DNA from: Rhodovulum sp. ES.010
GTDB taxonomy: Bacteria; Pseudomonadota; Alphaproteobacteria; Rhodobacterales; Rhodobacteraceae
DNA length: 64,000 bases
Direction: 5' to 3'
NCBI RefSeq assembly: GCF_900142935.1
Contig: NZ_FSRS01000001.1
Span: 320,001 to 384,000 of the forward strand
Shown here piece by piece: positions 38,025 through 45,921 of the stretch. Under the pieces are notes generated by a model that saw nothing but the letters and a program-made list of their open reading frames with translations, was not told the DNA's origin and did no database searches. The position numbers were made by a program, and so were the translations under genes. Position 1 is the first letter of the stretch. Every line of letters starts with the position of its first letter.

Positions 38025-38418
38025 CGCCGCTCCCCTGGCCGCAATGGTTCGACTTGAAACCGGGCGCGCCGTTTTGGCAAGCCCGGGCATCGCGCACGAC
38101 GGCCACGCGTTCGGCGCGGGTGTGCGGAGACTCTCCGTGAGGACGGCGGCGGGATGCGGTCGAAGGCGCCGCGCCGGCGACGCCGATGATTCGATGCGGC
38201 GCGGTTGCACGCCGTGCCGCGCCTCCGCCGCAAGGAGGTGTTTTTCGCCTCTCGGGGAGGCCGGTCAACAGCTAAGGCAGCCTGACGTCGCGGTGCGAGG
38301 CGACCGCGGCCGTGCGTCAACGAAATTCCTTTGCGATGACATTGTGGAGCGATAACAATTCTATCGGGCTGGGGGCGCGATTTCACGCACCTGTGAGAAT
38401 TTGGGAGAGAATGACTTG
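38025..38418. other. Intergenic region between the ligase gene and the VPLPA-CTERM gene
   Basis: No gene seen in this 394-bp stretch between divergent genes. Its right end is AT-richer and holds a candidate promoter for the VPLPA-CTERM gene with a palindrome over the -10 region. Confidence 0.6.
38331..38366 (+). promoter_or_regulatory. Candidate promoter with overlapping palindrome
   Basis: TTGCGA (38331-38336), 16-bp spacer and TAACAA (38353-38358). A perfect inverted repeat CGATA-ACAATTC-TATCG (38350-38366) covers the -10 and transcription start region, as expected for a repressor site. It lies about 55 bp before the VPLPA-CTERM start codon. Confidence 0.45.
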
Positions 38419-38994
38419 ATGCTGAACCTTTTTAGGACCGCGGCGATCACGGCGGGGGGCGTGGTTGTGATGGCGGGGGGCGCTGTCGTTGTCGGCGCTT
38501 CGTCGGCGCACGCGGCAACGATCAAGACTGTCGACTACGGTCCGAGCACGCCGCCGGCGAACGACTGTGCCGGCGTGTTCGGGGAGTCGTTCGACGCATG
38601 CGTCGCCCCGGACGGATCGCCCGTCATCGCCAAGTGGGATGTCGACGAGGACAAGTGGGAAATCAACAGCGCGTTCGGCGACGTGACGTCGAGCATGTTC
38701 ACGGTGAGCTATGACAGCGGGACCGACAGCAGCGGGACCTGATCCTACGTCCCTTGCTCCACTTGCTTGCGGGTGACGAGCTGGGTGGCAAAGGACGGCG
38801 ATGGCTTCCGCTGGTTCTACTCGGATCCGAAGGAGGCGGTGTTCTCCGGCGAATGGAGTACCCTCAGCAAGGGCCCGTCGCATATCACCTTCTACGACTC
38901 GGCCCCGGCGCCGATTCCGCTGCCCGCCGCGGGCTGGATGCTGCTGGCGGGCGTGGGTGGCCTGGCGGCGGTCCGTCGGCGCAAGACGGCCTGA
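38419..38994 (+). pseudogene. VPLPA-CTERM sorted surface protein interrupted by an in-frame TGA
   Basis: Reads as one 191-codon gene broken by a single stop at 38740-38742. The first part (107 residues) has a signal peptide (FRTAAITAGGVVVMAGG ... SSAHA, cleavage near residue 33) and ends DSGTDSSGT. The same frame resumes directly as SYVPCSTCLRVTSWVAKDGDGFRWFY and ends in an IPLPAAGWMLLAGVGGLAAVRRRK-type sorting tail: PLPA motif, membrane helix, arginine cluster. A TGG-to-TGA change (Trp, giving GTWSY) would restore it. The protein would be exported and processed by an exosortase, which is not in this window. Nonsense mutation, assembly error or stop readthrough are possible. A terminator follows. 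Confidence 0.8.
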
Positions 38995-39026
38995 ACGCGG
39001 GCCTCTCAAGGTCCGGCAAGGCTCGA

Positions 39027-39058
39027 GGGGCGGCCATGTCGGCCGCCCCTTCTCGTTT
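39027..39058 (+). terminator. Terminator after the VPLPA-CTERM gene (also serves mmsA side)
   Basis: Stem GGGGCGGCC (39027-39035), loop ATGTC, GGCCGCCCC (39041-39049), followed by TTCTCGTTT. It lies between the convergent VPLPA-CTERM gene and mmsA, right next to the mmsA stop codon. Confidence 0.6.
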
Positions 39059-40557
39059 CAGTCCATCTGCTTGAAGTGGAACTCGCCGCCTTCCTTGAGG
39101 CCGGAGGGCCAACGCGAGGTGACGGTCTTGGTCCGGGTGTAGAAGCGGAAGGCATCGGGGCCGTGCTGGTTCAGGTCGCCGAACCCCGATTTCTTCCACC
39201 CGCCGAAGGTGTGATAGGCCAGCGGCACCGGGATCGGCACGTTGATCCCCACCATCCCGATATTGATCCGGTTCGCGAAGTCGCGCGCGGTGTCGCCGTC
39301 GCGGGTGAAGATCGCGGTGCCGTTGCCGTATTCGTGGTCCATCGCATAGCCCAGCGCCTCGTCGTAGCTTTTGGCGCGGACGGTGGACAGCACGGGGCCG
39401 AAGATCTCCTGTCGATAGATCTCCATCTCCGGCGTGACCTTGTCGAAGAGCGACGGGCCCACGAAATAGCCGTTCTCATAACCCTGCAGGCTGAAGTTGC
39501 GGCCATCCACCACCAGCTCTGCCCCCTGTTCGACGCCGGAGTCGATGAGGCCCAGCACGCGCTCCTTGGCGGCGGCGGTCACCAGCGGGCCGTAATCCAC
39601 GTCGGCGCCGGACGTGTAGGGGCCGACCTTCAGCTTCTCGACGCGGGGCACCAGTTTCTCGATCAGCCGGTCGGCGGTTTCCTCACCCACGGGCACGGCC
39701 ACGGAAATCGCCATGCAGCGTTCGCCCGCCGCGCCGTAGCCCGCACCCACCAGCGCGTCGGCAGCCTGGTCCATGTCGGCATCGGGCATGATGATCATGT
39801 GGTTCTTGGCGCCGCCGAAACACTGCACGCGCTTGCCGTTCGCGCAGCCCCGCGAATAGATGTATTCCGCGATGGGCGTGGAGCCGACGAAGCCGATCGC
39901 CTGGATGGTGGGGTTGTCCAGGATCGCGTCCACGGCGTCCTTGTCGCCGTTGACCACCTGCAACAGGCCGTCGGGCAGGCCGGCCTCCTTCAGCAACTCG
40001 GCCAGCATCAGCGGCACCGAGGGGTCGCGTTCCGACGGCTTCAGGATGAAGGCGTTGCCGCAGGCCAGCGCCGGGCCCATCTTCCACAGCGGGATCATGG
40101 CGGGGAAGTTGAACGGCGTGATGCCCGCGACCACGCCCAGCGGCTGGCGCATGGAATACATGTCGATGCCGGGGCCGGCGCTGTCGGTGAATTCGCCCTT
40201 CAGCAGATGCGGCGCCCCGATGCAGAACTCGATGACTTCGAGGCCGCGCTGCACGTCGCCCTTGGCATCGGGCAGCGTCTTGCCGTGTTCCGAGGACAGC
40301 GCCTCGGCCAGCTTGTCCATGTCGCGGTTGATGAGCCGGACGAATTCCATCATCACGCGGGCGCGCTTCTGGGGGTTCGTCGCGCCCCAGGCCGGCTGCG
40401 CCGCGGCCGCGGCGGCGACGGCGGCGTCGAGTTCGTCCTTGCTGGCCAGCGGCACGCGCGCCTGCACCTCGCCAAGCGCGGGGTTGTAGACATCGGCGAA
40501 GCGGCCCGAGCGCCCCTGCACCTGCTGGCCGTTCACGAAATGGGTCAGTTCTTTCAT
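39058..40557 (-). CDS. mmsA: CoA-acylating methylmalonate-semialdehyde dehydrogenase
   Basis: Converts methylmalonate semialdehyde to propionyl-CoA, the final step of valine degradation after mmsB. The 499-residue aldehyde dehydrogenase shows VAGITPFNFPAMIPLWKMGPALACGN, GFVGSTPIAEYIY (NAD binding), CFGGAKNHMIIMPDAD, the catalytic Cys in GAAGERCMAISVAVPVG and the C-terminal YHTFGGWKKSGFGDLNQHG. The ATG at 40557 fits the family N-terminus ELTHFVNGQQVQG. It is on the same strand as the acyl-CoA dehydrogenase/hydrolase/mmsB chain but separated by 2.2 kb, and is divergent from a LysR-type regulator. Confidence 0.94.
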   Translation of the reverse strand: MKELTHFVNGQQVQGRSGRFADVYNPALGEVQARVPLASKDELDAAVAAAAAAQPAWGATNPQKRARVMMEFVRLINRDMDKLAEALSSEHGKTLPDAKGDVQRGLEVIEFCIGAPHLLKGEFTDSAGPGIDMYSMRQPLGVVAGITPFNFPAMIPLWKMGPALACGNAFILKPSERDPSVPLMLAELLKEAGLPDGLLQVVNGDKDAVDAILDNPTIQAIGFVGSTPIAEYIYSRGCANGKRVQCFGGAKNHMIIMPDADMDQAADALVGAGYGAAGERCMAISVAVPVGEETADRLIEKLVPRVEKLKVGPYTSGADVDYGPLVTAAAKERVLGLIDSGVEQGAELVVDGRNFSLQGYENGYFVGPSLFDKVTPEMEIYRQEIFGPVLSTVRAKSYDEALGYAMDHEYGNGTAIFTRDGDTARDFANRINIGMVGINVPIPVPLAYHTFGGWKKSGFGDLNQHGPDAFRFYTRTKTVTSRWPSGLKEGGEFHFKQMD

Positions 40558-40662
40558 CGCATCCTCCCACGATCTGCTTCGCGTGAAGGTTAGTCTTGCA
40601 AGTTTCAACGGAACAGGGGCAGTTTTCCAAATGGGTTTTGCGAAAATGCAAGAGTAGAGGCG

Positions 40663-41556
40663 ATGAACTGGGATGACATGCGGCTGTTCCTGGCGGTGGC
40701 GCGCGCCGAAAGCCTGACCGGGGCGGGCAAGACGCTGCGGCTGGACCCCGCGACGCTGGGCCGACGGATCGCGCGGCTTGAAGAGGCGCTGGGCACTGCG
40801 CTTTTCGCGCGGTCGCCGCGCGGCTATGGCCTGACCGAGGCTGGCGAGCGGCTGATGTCGCGCGCGGTCCAGGCCGAGCAGGCGCTGACCGAGGGCGCCG
40901 AGGAGATCCGCGGCCAGCCGGGGCAGTTGACCGGCTCGGTCCGGATCGGGGCGCCGGACGGGGTGGCGAATTTCCTGCTGCCGCAGGTCGCCGCTTCGAT
41001 CTGCGACGCCAACCCGGGGCTCGAGGTGCAGATCGTCGCGCTGCCCCGGGTCTTCAACCTCAGCCGCCGCGAGGCCGACATGGCGATCGCGGTCAGCCCG
41101 CCCGAGACCGGGCGTCTCACGGTGCAGCGGATCACCGATTACCGGCTGCACCTTGTCGCCCATCGCGACTACCTGGCGCGCCATCCGCCGGTCCGCGGGT
41201 TCGACGACCTCAGGGGGCACCGGATCGTTGGCTACATCCCCGACATGATCTTCGACAGCGAACTCGACTACCTGTCCGAGATCGGGGTCGAGCGGGTGAC
41301 GCTCGCCTCGAACTCGGTCTCGGTGCAGCTGAACTGGCTGCGGGCCGGGGCGGGGTTGGGGATCGTCCACGATTTCGCGATCCCCGCTGCGCCGGGGCTG
41401 GTCAAGGTGCTCTCCGAAACGGTCTCGTTGAAGCGCAGCTTCTACATGATACGCCACGGCGACGACCGGAAACTCGCGCGGCTCACACGCTTTGCGGGCC
41501 TCCTGTCCGAGGGGCTCCGGGCGGAGGTTGCTCGGCTGGAGCTACAGGCGGCTTGA
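40663..41556 (+). CDS. LysR-family transcriptional regulator next to mmsA
   Basis: A 297-residue regulator. N-terminal winged helix-turn-helix (MNWDDMRLFLAVARAESLTGAGKTLRLDPATLGRRIARLEEALG, in part) and a substrate-binding domain from about residue 90. It is divergent from mmsA with a 105-bp gap that contains CTTGCA ... TGCAAG half-sites, the usual arrangement for a regulator of the neighbouring gene. A role in valine or methylmalonate-semialdehyde metabolism is inferred from position only. Confidence 0.88.
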   Translation: MNWDDMRLFLAVARAESLTGAGKTLRLDPATLGRRIARLEEALGTALFARSPRGYGLTEAGERLMSRAVQAEQALTEGAEEIRGQPGQLTGSVRIGAPDGVANFLLPQVAASICDANPGLEVQIVALPRVFNLSRREADMAIAVSPPETGRLTVQRITDYRLHLVAHRDYLARHPPVRGFDDLRGHRIVGYIPDMIFDSELDYLSEIGVERVTLASNSVSVQLNWLRAGAGLGIVHDFAIPAAPGLVKVLSETVSLKRSFYMIRHGDDRKLARLTRFAGLLSEGLRAEVARLELQAA

Positions 41557-41616
41557 CATAATGCCGCACCGGAGGCGACGCTTGCCCACGGGGGATGCTC
41601 ACGGGGGAGACACCAC

Positions 41617-42051
41617 ATGCAAGTCCACCAGATCCTGAAAGCCAAGCTCGTGCCCGGCGTGGCCACGGTGACGCCCGACACCACGATTTCGCAGGCCGCG
41701 GCCGAACTCGCCGCGCGGCGCATCGGCTCTCTGGTGGTCAGTCCCGACAATGCCGCGGTCGCCGGAATCCTGTCGGAACGCGATATCGTGCGCGAACTCG
41801 GCCGGCGCGGGGCCGGCATCCTGAGCGAACCCGTCTCCGCGATCATGACGCGCGAGATCAAGACCTGTTCGCTGGAGGACACGGCCGACGGGGTGCTGGC
41901 GATGATGACCGAGGGGCGCTTCCGCCACATGCCGGTGATGGACAATGGCAAGATGGTGGCGTTGATCTCGATCGGTGACGTGGTCAAGGCGCGCCTGTCC
42001 GAGCTGTCTATGGAGAAGGACGCGCTGCAGGGCATGATCATGGGGTTCTGA
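41617..42051 (+). CDS. CBS-domain protein
   Basis: A 144-residue protein consisting of two CBS motifs (a Bateman module): GVATVTPDTTISQAAAELAARRIGSLVVS with VAGILSERDIVREL, and IMTREIKTCSLEDTADGVLAMMTEGRFRHMPVMD with VALISIGDVVKARL. CBS pairs bind adenine nucleotides or SAM and usually regulate a partner protein. No catalytic domain is attached. The ATG stands behind GGGGGAGA. It precedes coaD by 99 bp on the same strand. Confidence 0.9.
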   Translation: MQVHQILKAKLVPGVATVTPDTTISQAAAELAARRIGSLVVSPDNAAVAGILSERDIVRELGRRGAGILSEPVSAIMTREIKTCSLEDTADGVLAMMTEGRFRHMPVMDNGKMVALISIGDVVKARLSELSMEKDALQGMIMGF

Positions 42052-42150
42052 GCCCCGGGGGCACGCGCCGTCGCAGCCGGCCATGCTGCGCTTGCAAAAC
42101 AGGTCGCGATATTGTTGCGTGCGCCGGGAAACTGGCAGAAAGGGGTCCCC

Positions 42151-42642
42151 ATGCGCATCGGCCTTTATCCCGGCACCTTCGACCCGCTGACGCTCGGCCA
42201 TATCGATATCATCACCCGGGCCTGCGCGCTGGTCGACCGCTTGGTGATCGGGGTCGCGATCAATCGTGACAAGGGGCCTCTGTTCTCGCTCGAAGAGCGC
42301 GTCGACATGATCGAGGCCGAATGCGGGCCGCTGGGGCAGCGCACCGGGACCGAGGTCGTCGCCCACCCGTTCGAGAACCTGCTGATCGACTGTGCCCGCG
42401 ACGTGGGCGCCACGATGATCGTGCGCGGACTGAGGGCCGTTGCGGATTTCGAGTACGAGTTCCAGATGGTCGGCATGAACCGGGCGCTGGATTCCAGCAT
42501 CGAAACGGTGTTCCTGATGGCCGATGCGCGCCGCCAGGCGATCGCCTCGAAGCTGGTCAAGGAGATTGCGCGGCTGGGCGGTGACGTCTCCAGCTTCGTC
42601 ACGCCCGCGGTGCGCGAGCGGCTGGTCGCGAAGTTTGACTGA
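42151..42642 (+). CDS. coaD: Phosphopantetheine adenylyltransferase
   Basis: Forms dephospho-CoA from 4'-phosphopantetheine and ATP, the penultimate step of CoA synthesis. The 163-residue product shows the nucleotidyltransferase motif YPGTFDPLTLGHIDII (T/HxGH), the RGLRAVADFEYEFQM segment and the C-terminal ISS/VSSFVTPAVRERL. The ATG behind AGAAAGGGG is right for the family N-terminus MRIGLYPGTFDP. Confidence 0.95.
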   Translation: MRIGLYPGTFDPLTLGHIDIITRACALVDRLVIGVAINRDKGPLFSLEERVDMIEAECGPLGQRTGTEVVAHPFENLLIDCARDVGATMIVRGLRAVADFEYEFQMVGMNRALDSSIETVFLMADARRQAIASKLVKEIARLGGDVSSFVTPAVRERLVAKFD

Positions 42643-42682
42643 CGGTCCAGTGCGGCCCGCGGCGCGCTGGCCCCGGACAGGC

Positions 42683-42826
42683 CTATCGCCAGACCGCGAG
42701 GGCGTTGGTCAGGTCCACGAACTTGCGGGCGAGGAAAAGGGTCGCGGAAAAGCCGTTCAGGGCATAGTCCGCGCACAGCGCGGTGACGATCAGCGCGAAC
42801 AGGCCCAGTGCGGCACGATTGCTCAT
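42683..42826 (-). CDS. Small membrane protein (47 aa)
   Basis: MSNRAALGLFALIVTALCADYALNG-type start gives one membrane helix at about residues 5-22, followed by an amphipathic end with FLARKFVDLTN and WR at the C-terminus. The shape (short N-terminus, one helix, LARKFxDL motif) resembles a small protein common in Rhodobacterales genomes, for which I know no function. The ATG follows CCGGGGATG; the frame upstream is Arg/Pro-rich and is not part of the gene. It is convergent with coaD. Confidence 0.65.
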   Translation of the reverse strand: MSNRAALGLFALIVTALCADYALNGFSATLFLARKFVDLTNALAVWR

Positions 42827-43065
42827 CCCCGGTCTCCGGGGCGGGGCGCGTGGGCGAGAAGACGGTCCATTCCAAGGCTCCGGCGAGCGGGGTTTCGCTT
42901 GGCTTAACAGCTGCGGACAGCGGATCAAGCGCAGGCGATAAGCCCTTGACCCGAAAGGGGGGCGCAATCCACGATTCCGTGGGCTAAAGTGGATCAACGA
43001 GGCGTCGGCCCGATTCGGTCGGGCGGGCGCGGGGGCTGTGGCGACAAGGCCGGGAACAGGCAGGC

Positions 43066-43554
43066 ATGAGCGAAATCACCGAGTTTGAGCGCCGGATCAC
43101 CGCGGCGTTGGAGCGGATCGGGCAGGGTCTGGAAGCGTTGGAGCGGATCGATCCCGACCGCCCGGACCCATCCGAGCTGGAGGGGCTGCGCGAAGCGCTG
43201 GAAACCGAGCGCAGTGCCAATGCCCAGCTCAACGAACGCGTCAAGGCAATCCGCGAGCGTCAGGAGACGCAGGTCGCCCGGCTCGATCAGCGGGCGCAGG
43301 ATATGACGGCCCGGGCCGAGAAGCTGGAGGCCGAGGTCGACCGGCTGCGCGCGGTCAATGCCCGCCTGCGCGAGACGAGCGCCGCGTTGCGGGCCGCGAA
43401 TGCCGACGGGCTTGGAGATGCGGGCGCGATCGACGCAGCCATGGCGGCCGAGATCGAGGCGCTGGCTGCCATGCGTGAGAGCGAGCGCTCGGAGCTCGAG
43501 GACATCATCGCCGAACTCAAGCCGCTGGCCGACGGGGGAGAGGCCCATGCCTAA
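43066..43554 (+). CDS. Coiled-coil protein upstream of zapA
   Basis: A 162-residue, strongly charged, helical protein. A long coiled coil runs from about residue 45 to 115 (ALETERSANAQLNERVKAIRERQE, RLDQRAQDMTARAEKLEAEVDRL). No membrane helix. Its last codons overlap the zapA start by 8 bp, indicating translational coupling; a function in the FtsZ-ring together with ZapA is a reasonable guess. I do not recognise a named family. Confidence 0.8.
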   Translation: MSEITEFERRITAALERIGQGLEALERIDPDRPDPSELEGLREALETERSANAQLNERVKAIRERQETQVARLDQRAQDMTARAEKLEAEVDRLRAVNARLRETSAALRAANADGLGDAGAIDAAMAAEIEALAAMRESERSELEDIIAELKPLADGGEAHA

Positions 43555-43954
43555 CGTGGATATCGTGATCGGCGGCCGCAGCTTCGAGGTGGCCTGCCAG
43601 ACGGGCGAAGAGCCGTTCCTCGAGGCCGCGGCGCGCGCCCTGGATGCCGAGGCGTCGGCGCTGATGGGGCAGAACGGGCGGTTGCCCGAGGCCCGCATGC
43701 TGCTGATGGCTGGGCTCATGCTCGCCGACAAGACCGTCGGGATCGAGGAGCGGCTGAAGGGGCTGGAGGCCAAGCTCTCGGCGGCCGAGGCGAAGATCGC
43801 GGAGTTGGAAAACGCGGTCCCGCCAGAACCGGAGCGCGTAGAAGTCCCGGTCGTGCCGCCGGCGGTTACCGAGACCCTTGCCGAGCTTGCGGCGCGGGCA
43901 GAAGCGCTTGCGGACCGGGTGACGGAGAAGGTGATGGAAGACGGCGCGCGCTGA
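43547..43954 (+). CDS. zapA: Cell division protein ZapA
   Basis: FtsZ-ring associated protein of 135 residues. ZapA domain at about 1-85: NVDIVIGGRSFEVACQTGEEPFLEAAARALDAEASAL, then RMLLMAGLMLADKTVGIEERL leading into a C-terminal coiled coil. A longer C-terminal tail (PPEPERVEVPVVPPAVTE ...) than in E. coli ZapA is present. The ATG overlaps the end of the preceding coiled-coil gene. The 3' end overlaps a convergent hypothetical gene by 89 bp. Confidence 0.88.
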   Translation: MPNVDIVIGGRSFEVACQTGEEPFLEAAARALDAEASALMGQNGRLPEARMLLMAGLMLADKTVGIEERLKGLEAKLSAAEAKIAELENAVPPEPERVEVPVVPPAVTETLAELAARAEALADRVTEKVMEDGAR

Positions 43955-44504
43955 GCGCCGGGCCGGGCAGGGCGGGACGCTCCCCCCAGGGCCGCAGGGC
44001 CAGCAGGCCGAGCAGACGGTCAAGCCCGGAGACAAGCACGCCAAGCGCCGCCTGGGGCAACGGTCGGCGGCCCGGCTCGGGCAAGGCGAAGTACAACAGC
44101 CGCCCGCTGTCCACCTCTTCGACGATGCCGCCCATCGCGAAGGCCAGCGGAACAAGCACGCTGCGCGCGACCCGGTTTGCCGGGACCAACCGGCGTGCGC
44201 CGGGGCCGTCATGGATGTCGAGCCGCGCGGTGCATCGCGCAAGCCTTTCGTCGAGGCCCTCGGCCGCCCCGTACGGCAGACGCCTGATCAGGTCGCCAGC
44301 ATCGGCCGAGACCTCGGGGCGGCGGTTCATCTCGATCACCGCGGAGACCGGCGTTCCGAGAACGATCTGTTCGAAGCTTTGACCGTGACGCTGCCGCATG
44401 CGCGTCGTGGTCTCGCAGGCAAGCGGCCCGGAAAGGTAGCGCGCCACGCGGTCGAGACCGACACCGTGGCCTTCCGGGCCGTACCAGAGCCGCGCCCTCA
44501 GCAT
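43866..44504 (-). CDS. Hypothetical protein (up to 212 aa)
   Basis: Reading frame filling the space between zapA and grxD on the minus strand. The first 165 residues look like a real globular protein (MLRARLWYGPEGHGVGLDRVARYLSG, GQSFEQIVLGTPVSAVIEMNRRPE, VPLAFAMGGIVEEVDSGRLLYFALPE). No family is recognised. The last 40 residues are a Pro/Ser/Gln-rich tail read antisense through the end of zapA, so the natural stop may have been lost by frameshift. Without it this would be a 550-bp gap. Confidence 0.5.
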   Translation of the reverse strand: MLRARLWYGPEGHGVGLDRVARYLSGPLACETTTRMRQRHGQSFEQIVLGTPVSAVIEMNRRPEVSADAGDLIRRLPYGAAEGLDERLARCTARLDIHDGPGARRLVPANRVARSVLVPLAFAMGGIVEEVDSGRLLYFALPEPGRRPLPQAALGVLVSGLDRLLGLLALRPWGERPALPGPALSARRLPSPSPSPGPQALLPAPQARQGSR

Positions 44505-44511
44505 CGCCCCC

Positions 44512-44871
44512 TCAGGCGTTGGCGGCGCGGATCTTGTCGGCGGCCTCCTTCGAGTAGTCCACCCCCTTGTCCTCGAGCAACTGATCGAGCTCGCCCGAAA
44601 GCGTCATCTCGGTGACGATGTCGCAGCCGCCCACGAACTCGCCCTTGACGTAGAGCTGCGGGATCGTCGGCCAGTCGGAAAAGTCCTTGATGCCTTGGCG
44701 GATGCCTTCGTCCTCGAGCACGTTGATATCGGCGAACTCGACCCCCATGAAGTTGAGCACGCCGGCCACGCGGCTGGAAAAGCCGCATTGCGGCATGTCC
44801 TTGGTGCCCTTCATGAACAGGACGACGTCGTTGCCTTCGATGGTCTGCTTGATCTGGTCCTGGGCGGTCAT
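44512..44871 (-). CDS. grxD: Monothiol glutaredoxin (Grx4/GrxD type)
   Basis: CGFS-type glutaredoxin that binds and transfers a 2Fe-2S cluster together with glutathione. The 119-residue product shows VVLFMKGTKDMPQCGFSSRV (active-site Cys29), the FADINVLED turn, WPTIPQLYVKGEFVGGCDIVTEM and a C-terminal extension. It is in line with bolA on the same strand, separated only by a small membrane protein gene. Confidence 0.95.
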   Translation of the reverse strand: MTAQDQIKQTIEGNDVVLFMKGTKDMPQCGFSSRVAGVLNFMGVEFADINVLEDEGIRQGIKDFSDWPTIPQLYVKGEFVGGCDIVTEMTLSGELDQLLEDKGVDYSKEAADKIRAANA

Positions 44872-44874
44872 CTC

Positions 44875-45126
44875 TCAGCCTTTCCTGTCTTGTGCGGGGT
44901 CCGTCGCGTCGGGCGGCGTGTACCCCCTGTCAGTCTCTTCCTCGGCGCCGGCCTGTTCCTCTGGGTCTTCGTAGCCAGGCGCCTCCTCGTCGAACTCGAA
45001 TTTCTCGCGCCAATCCTCGACCGGCCCCTCACGCCGGTGGCGCCTGTACTCGTGAAACGCGGCGTAGGCGAAAAATCCGGCGAAGGGCACGATCAGGCAA
45101 ATGACAAGAGCCGTCGTCCACGTCAA
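44875..45126 (-). CDS. Small membrane protein between bolA and grxD
   Basis: An 83-residue protein with one N-terminal membrane helix (ALVICLIVPFAGFFAYAAF, about 5-23), a basic juxtamembrane patch (HEYRRHRREG) and a strongly acidic tail (EKFEFDEEAPGYEDPEEQAGAEEE). It has an overlap of 4 bp with bolA (ATGA) and only 3 bp separate it from grxD, so all three are translated together. I do not recognise a family; a membrane-bound factor in Fe-S handling is a guess from the position. Confidence 0.8.
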   Translation of the reverse strand: MTWTTALVICLIVPFAGFFAYAAFHEYRRHRREGPVEDWREKFEFDEEAPGYEDPEEQAGAEEETDRGYTPPDATDPAQDRKG

Positions 45127-45365
45127 TCCGGCGCCTTCGTCGTCAGCGCCAGGGCGTGCAGGGCCCCCTGGCTGCCGGCCATCTTGTCCTTCAGGGCGGC
45201 ATAGACCGCGCGTTGCTGCTGGACGCGGTTCATGCCGCGGAAGCTCGCGTCGATCACCTCGGCCGCATAGTGGTTCCCGTCGCCGGCGATGTCGGTGATG
45301 GTGATCCGCGCCTCGGGGAATTTCGCGCGGATCAGGGTTTCGATCTCTTCGGGCGAGATGGCCAT
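45123..45365 (-). CDS. bolA: BolA family protein
   Basis: An 80-residue BolA/YrbA-like protein: AISPEEIETLIRAKFPEARITITDIAGDGNHYAAEVIDASFRG (in part), with the His in DGNHYAAEV and the C-terminal QGALHALALTTKAP. BolA proteins and CGFS glutaredoxins form 2Fe-2S-bridged heterodimers; the presence of grxD in the same gene group supports this here. The ATG of MAISPEE stands behind GGACGCCC; no upstream start is needed. Confidence 0.92.
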   Translation of the reverse strand: MAISPEEIETLIRAKFPEARITITDIAGDGNHYAAEVIDASFRGMNRVQQQRAVYAALKDKMAGSQGALHALALTTKAPD

Positions 45366-45429
45366 GGGCGGGCGTCCTTTCTGCTCGTCCACCGAAGATG
45401 TAGATTGCGTGGCGCGTGCCTGCAAGCGG

Positions 45430-45921
45430 TCAGGACGGCCACTCTTCGCGCAGCAGGCCGAACAGCATCAGGTCGGCGATATCGCCCGCCGGGCGGCGCC
45501 AATGGCGCCGCAAGGTACCCTCGCAGGTGAATCCGGCGCGCCGGTAGAGCGTCTGGGCGCGAACATTGTCGCCGGCCACGTCGAGCCAGATTCGCCTCAC
45601 GCCGAGGGCGTCGAAGGCATAGCCGATCAGCGCGTCGAGAAAGGGCCGCCCGCGCCCCCGGTCGGTCTGTGCGAGGGCAAGCCGGCGCAGCTCGGTGCGG
45701 CCGGCCGGGTTGTCGAGTTCGCAGAACAGCGCGAAGCCCTCGGGCGTGCCGTCCGGTTGCCAGACGACGAGCGTGCGGTCCGGGCTGGCCAGATGCGCCG
45801 CGAGGGCATCGTCGTCTTCGTCTACCACGAAACGTGCGTAGTCCGGGCGACCGGCGACCGCGTGGATGAAGGAAAAGTCGGCAGCGGTCGCGATGCGGAT
45901 ACTCTGCGTCATCGGGCTCAC
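45430..45921 (-). CDS. GNAT family N-acetyltransferase
   Basis: A 163-residue acetyltransferase of the RimJ/RimL-like branch. Acetyl-CoA binding is seen at [26 protein letters not shown] (motif A), and the C-terminal [46 protein letters not shown] is typical of the group. The substrate is unknown. Its ATG overlaps the purL stop (ATGA), so it is translated after purL. Confidence 0.88.
   Translation of the reverse strand: MSPMTQSIRIATAADFSFIHAVAGRPDYARFVVDEDDDALAAHLASPDRTLVVWQPDGTPEGFALFCELDNPAGRTELRRLALAQTDRGRGRPFLDALIGYAFDALGVRRIWLDVAGDNVRAQTLYRRAGFTCEGTLRRHWRRPAGDIADLMLFGLLREEWPS

Noticed and set aside
38341-38360. Resemblance to the E. coli lac operator (ATTGTGGAGCGATAACAATT)
   Set aside because: One base is out of register, no LacI-like gene is near, and the true dyad here is CGATA/TATCG with a different centre. 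Treated as chance.
38740-38742. Selenocysteine at the TGA in the VPLPA-CTERM gene
   Set aside because: No SECIS-like hairpin was seen directly after the TGA, the family position appears to be Trp, and redox chemistry is not expected for this protein.
43955-44120. 6S RNA gene, often found downstream of zapA
   Set aside because: No long, bulged rod-like structure was evident; the stretch reads well as the 3' part of a minus-strand coding sequence.
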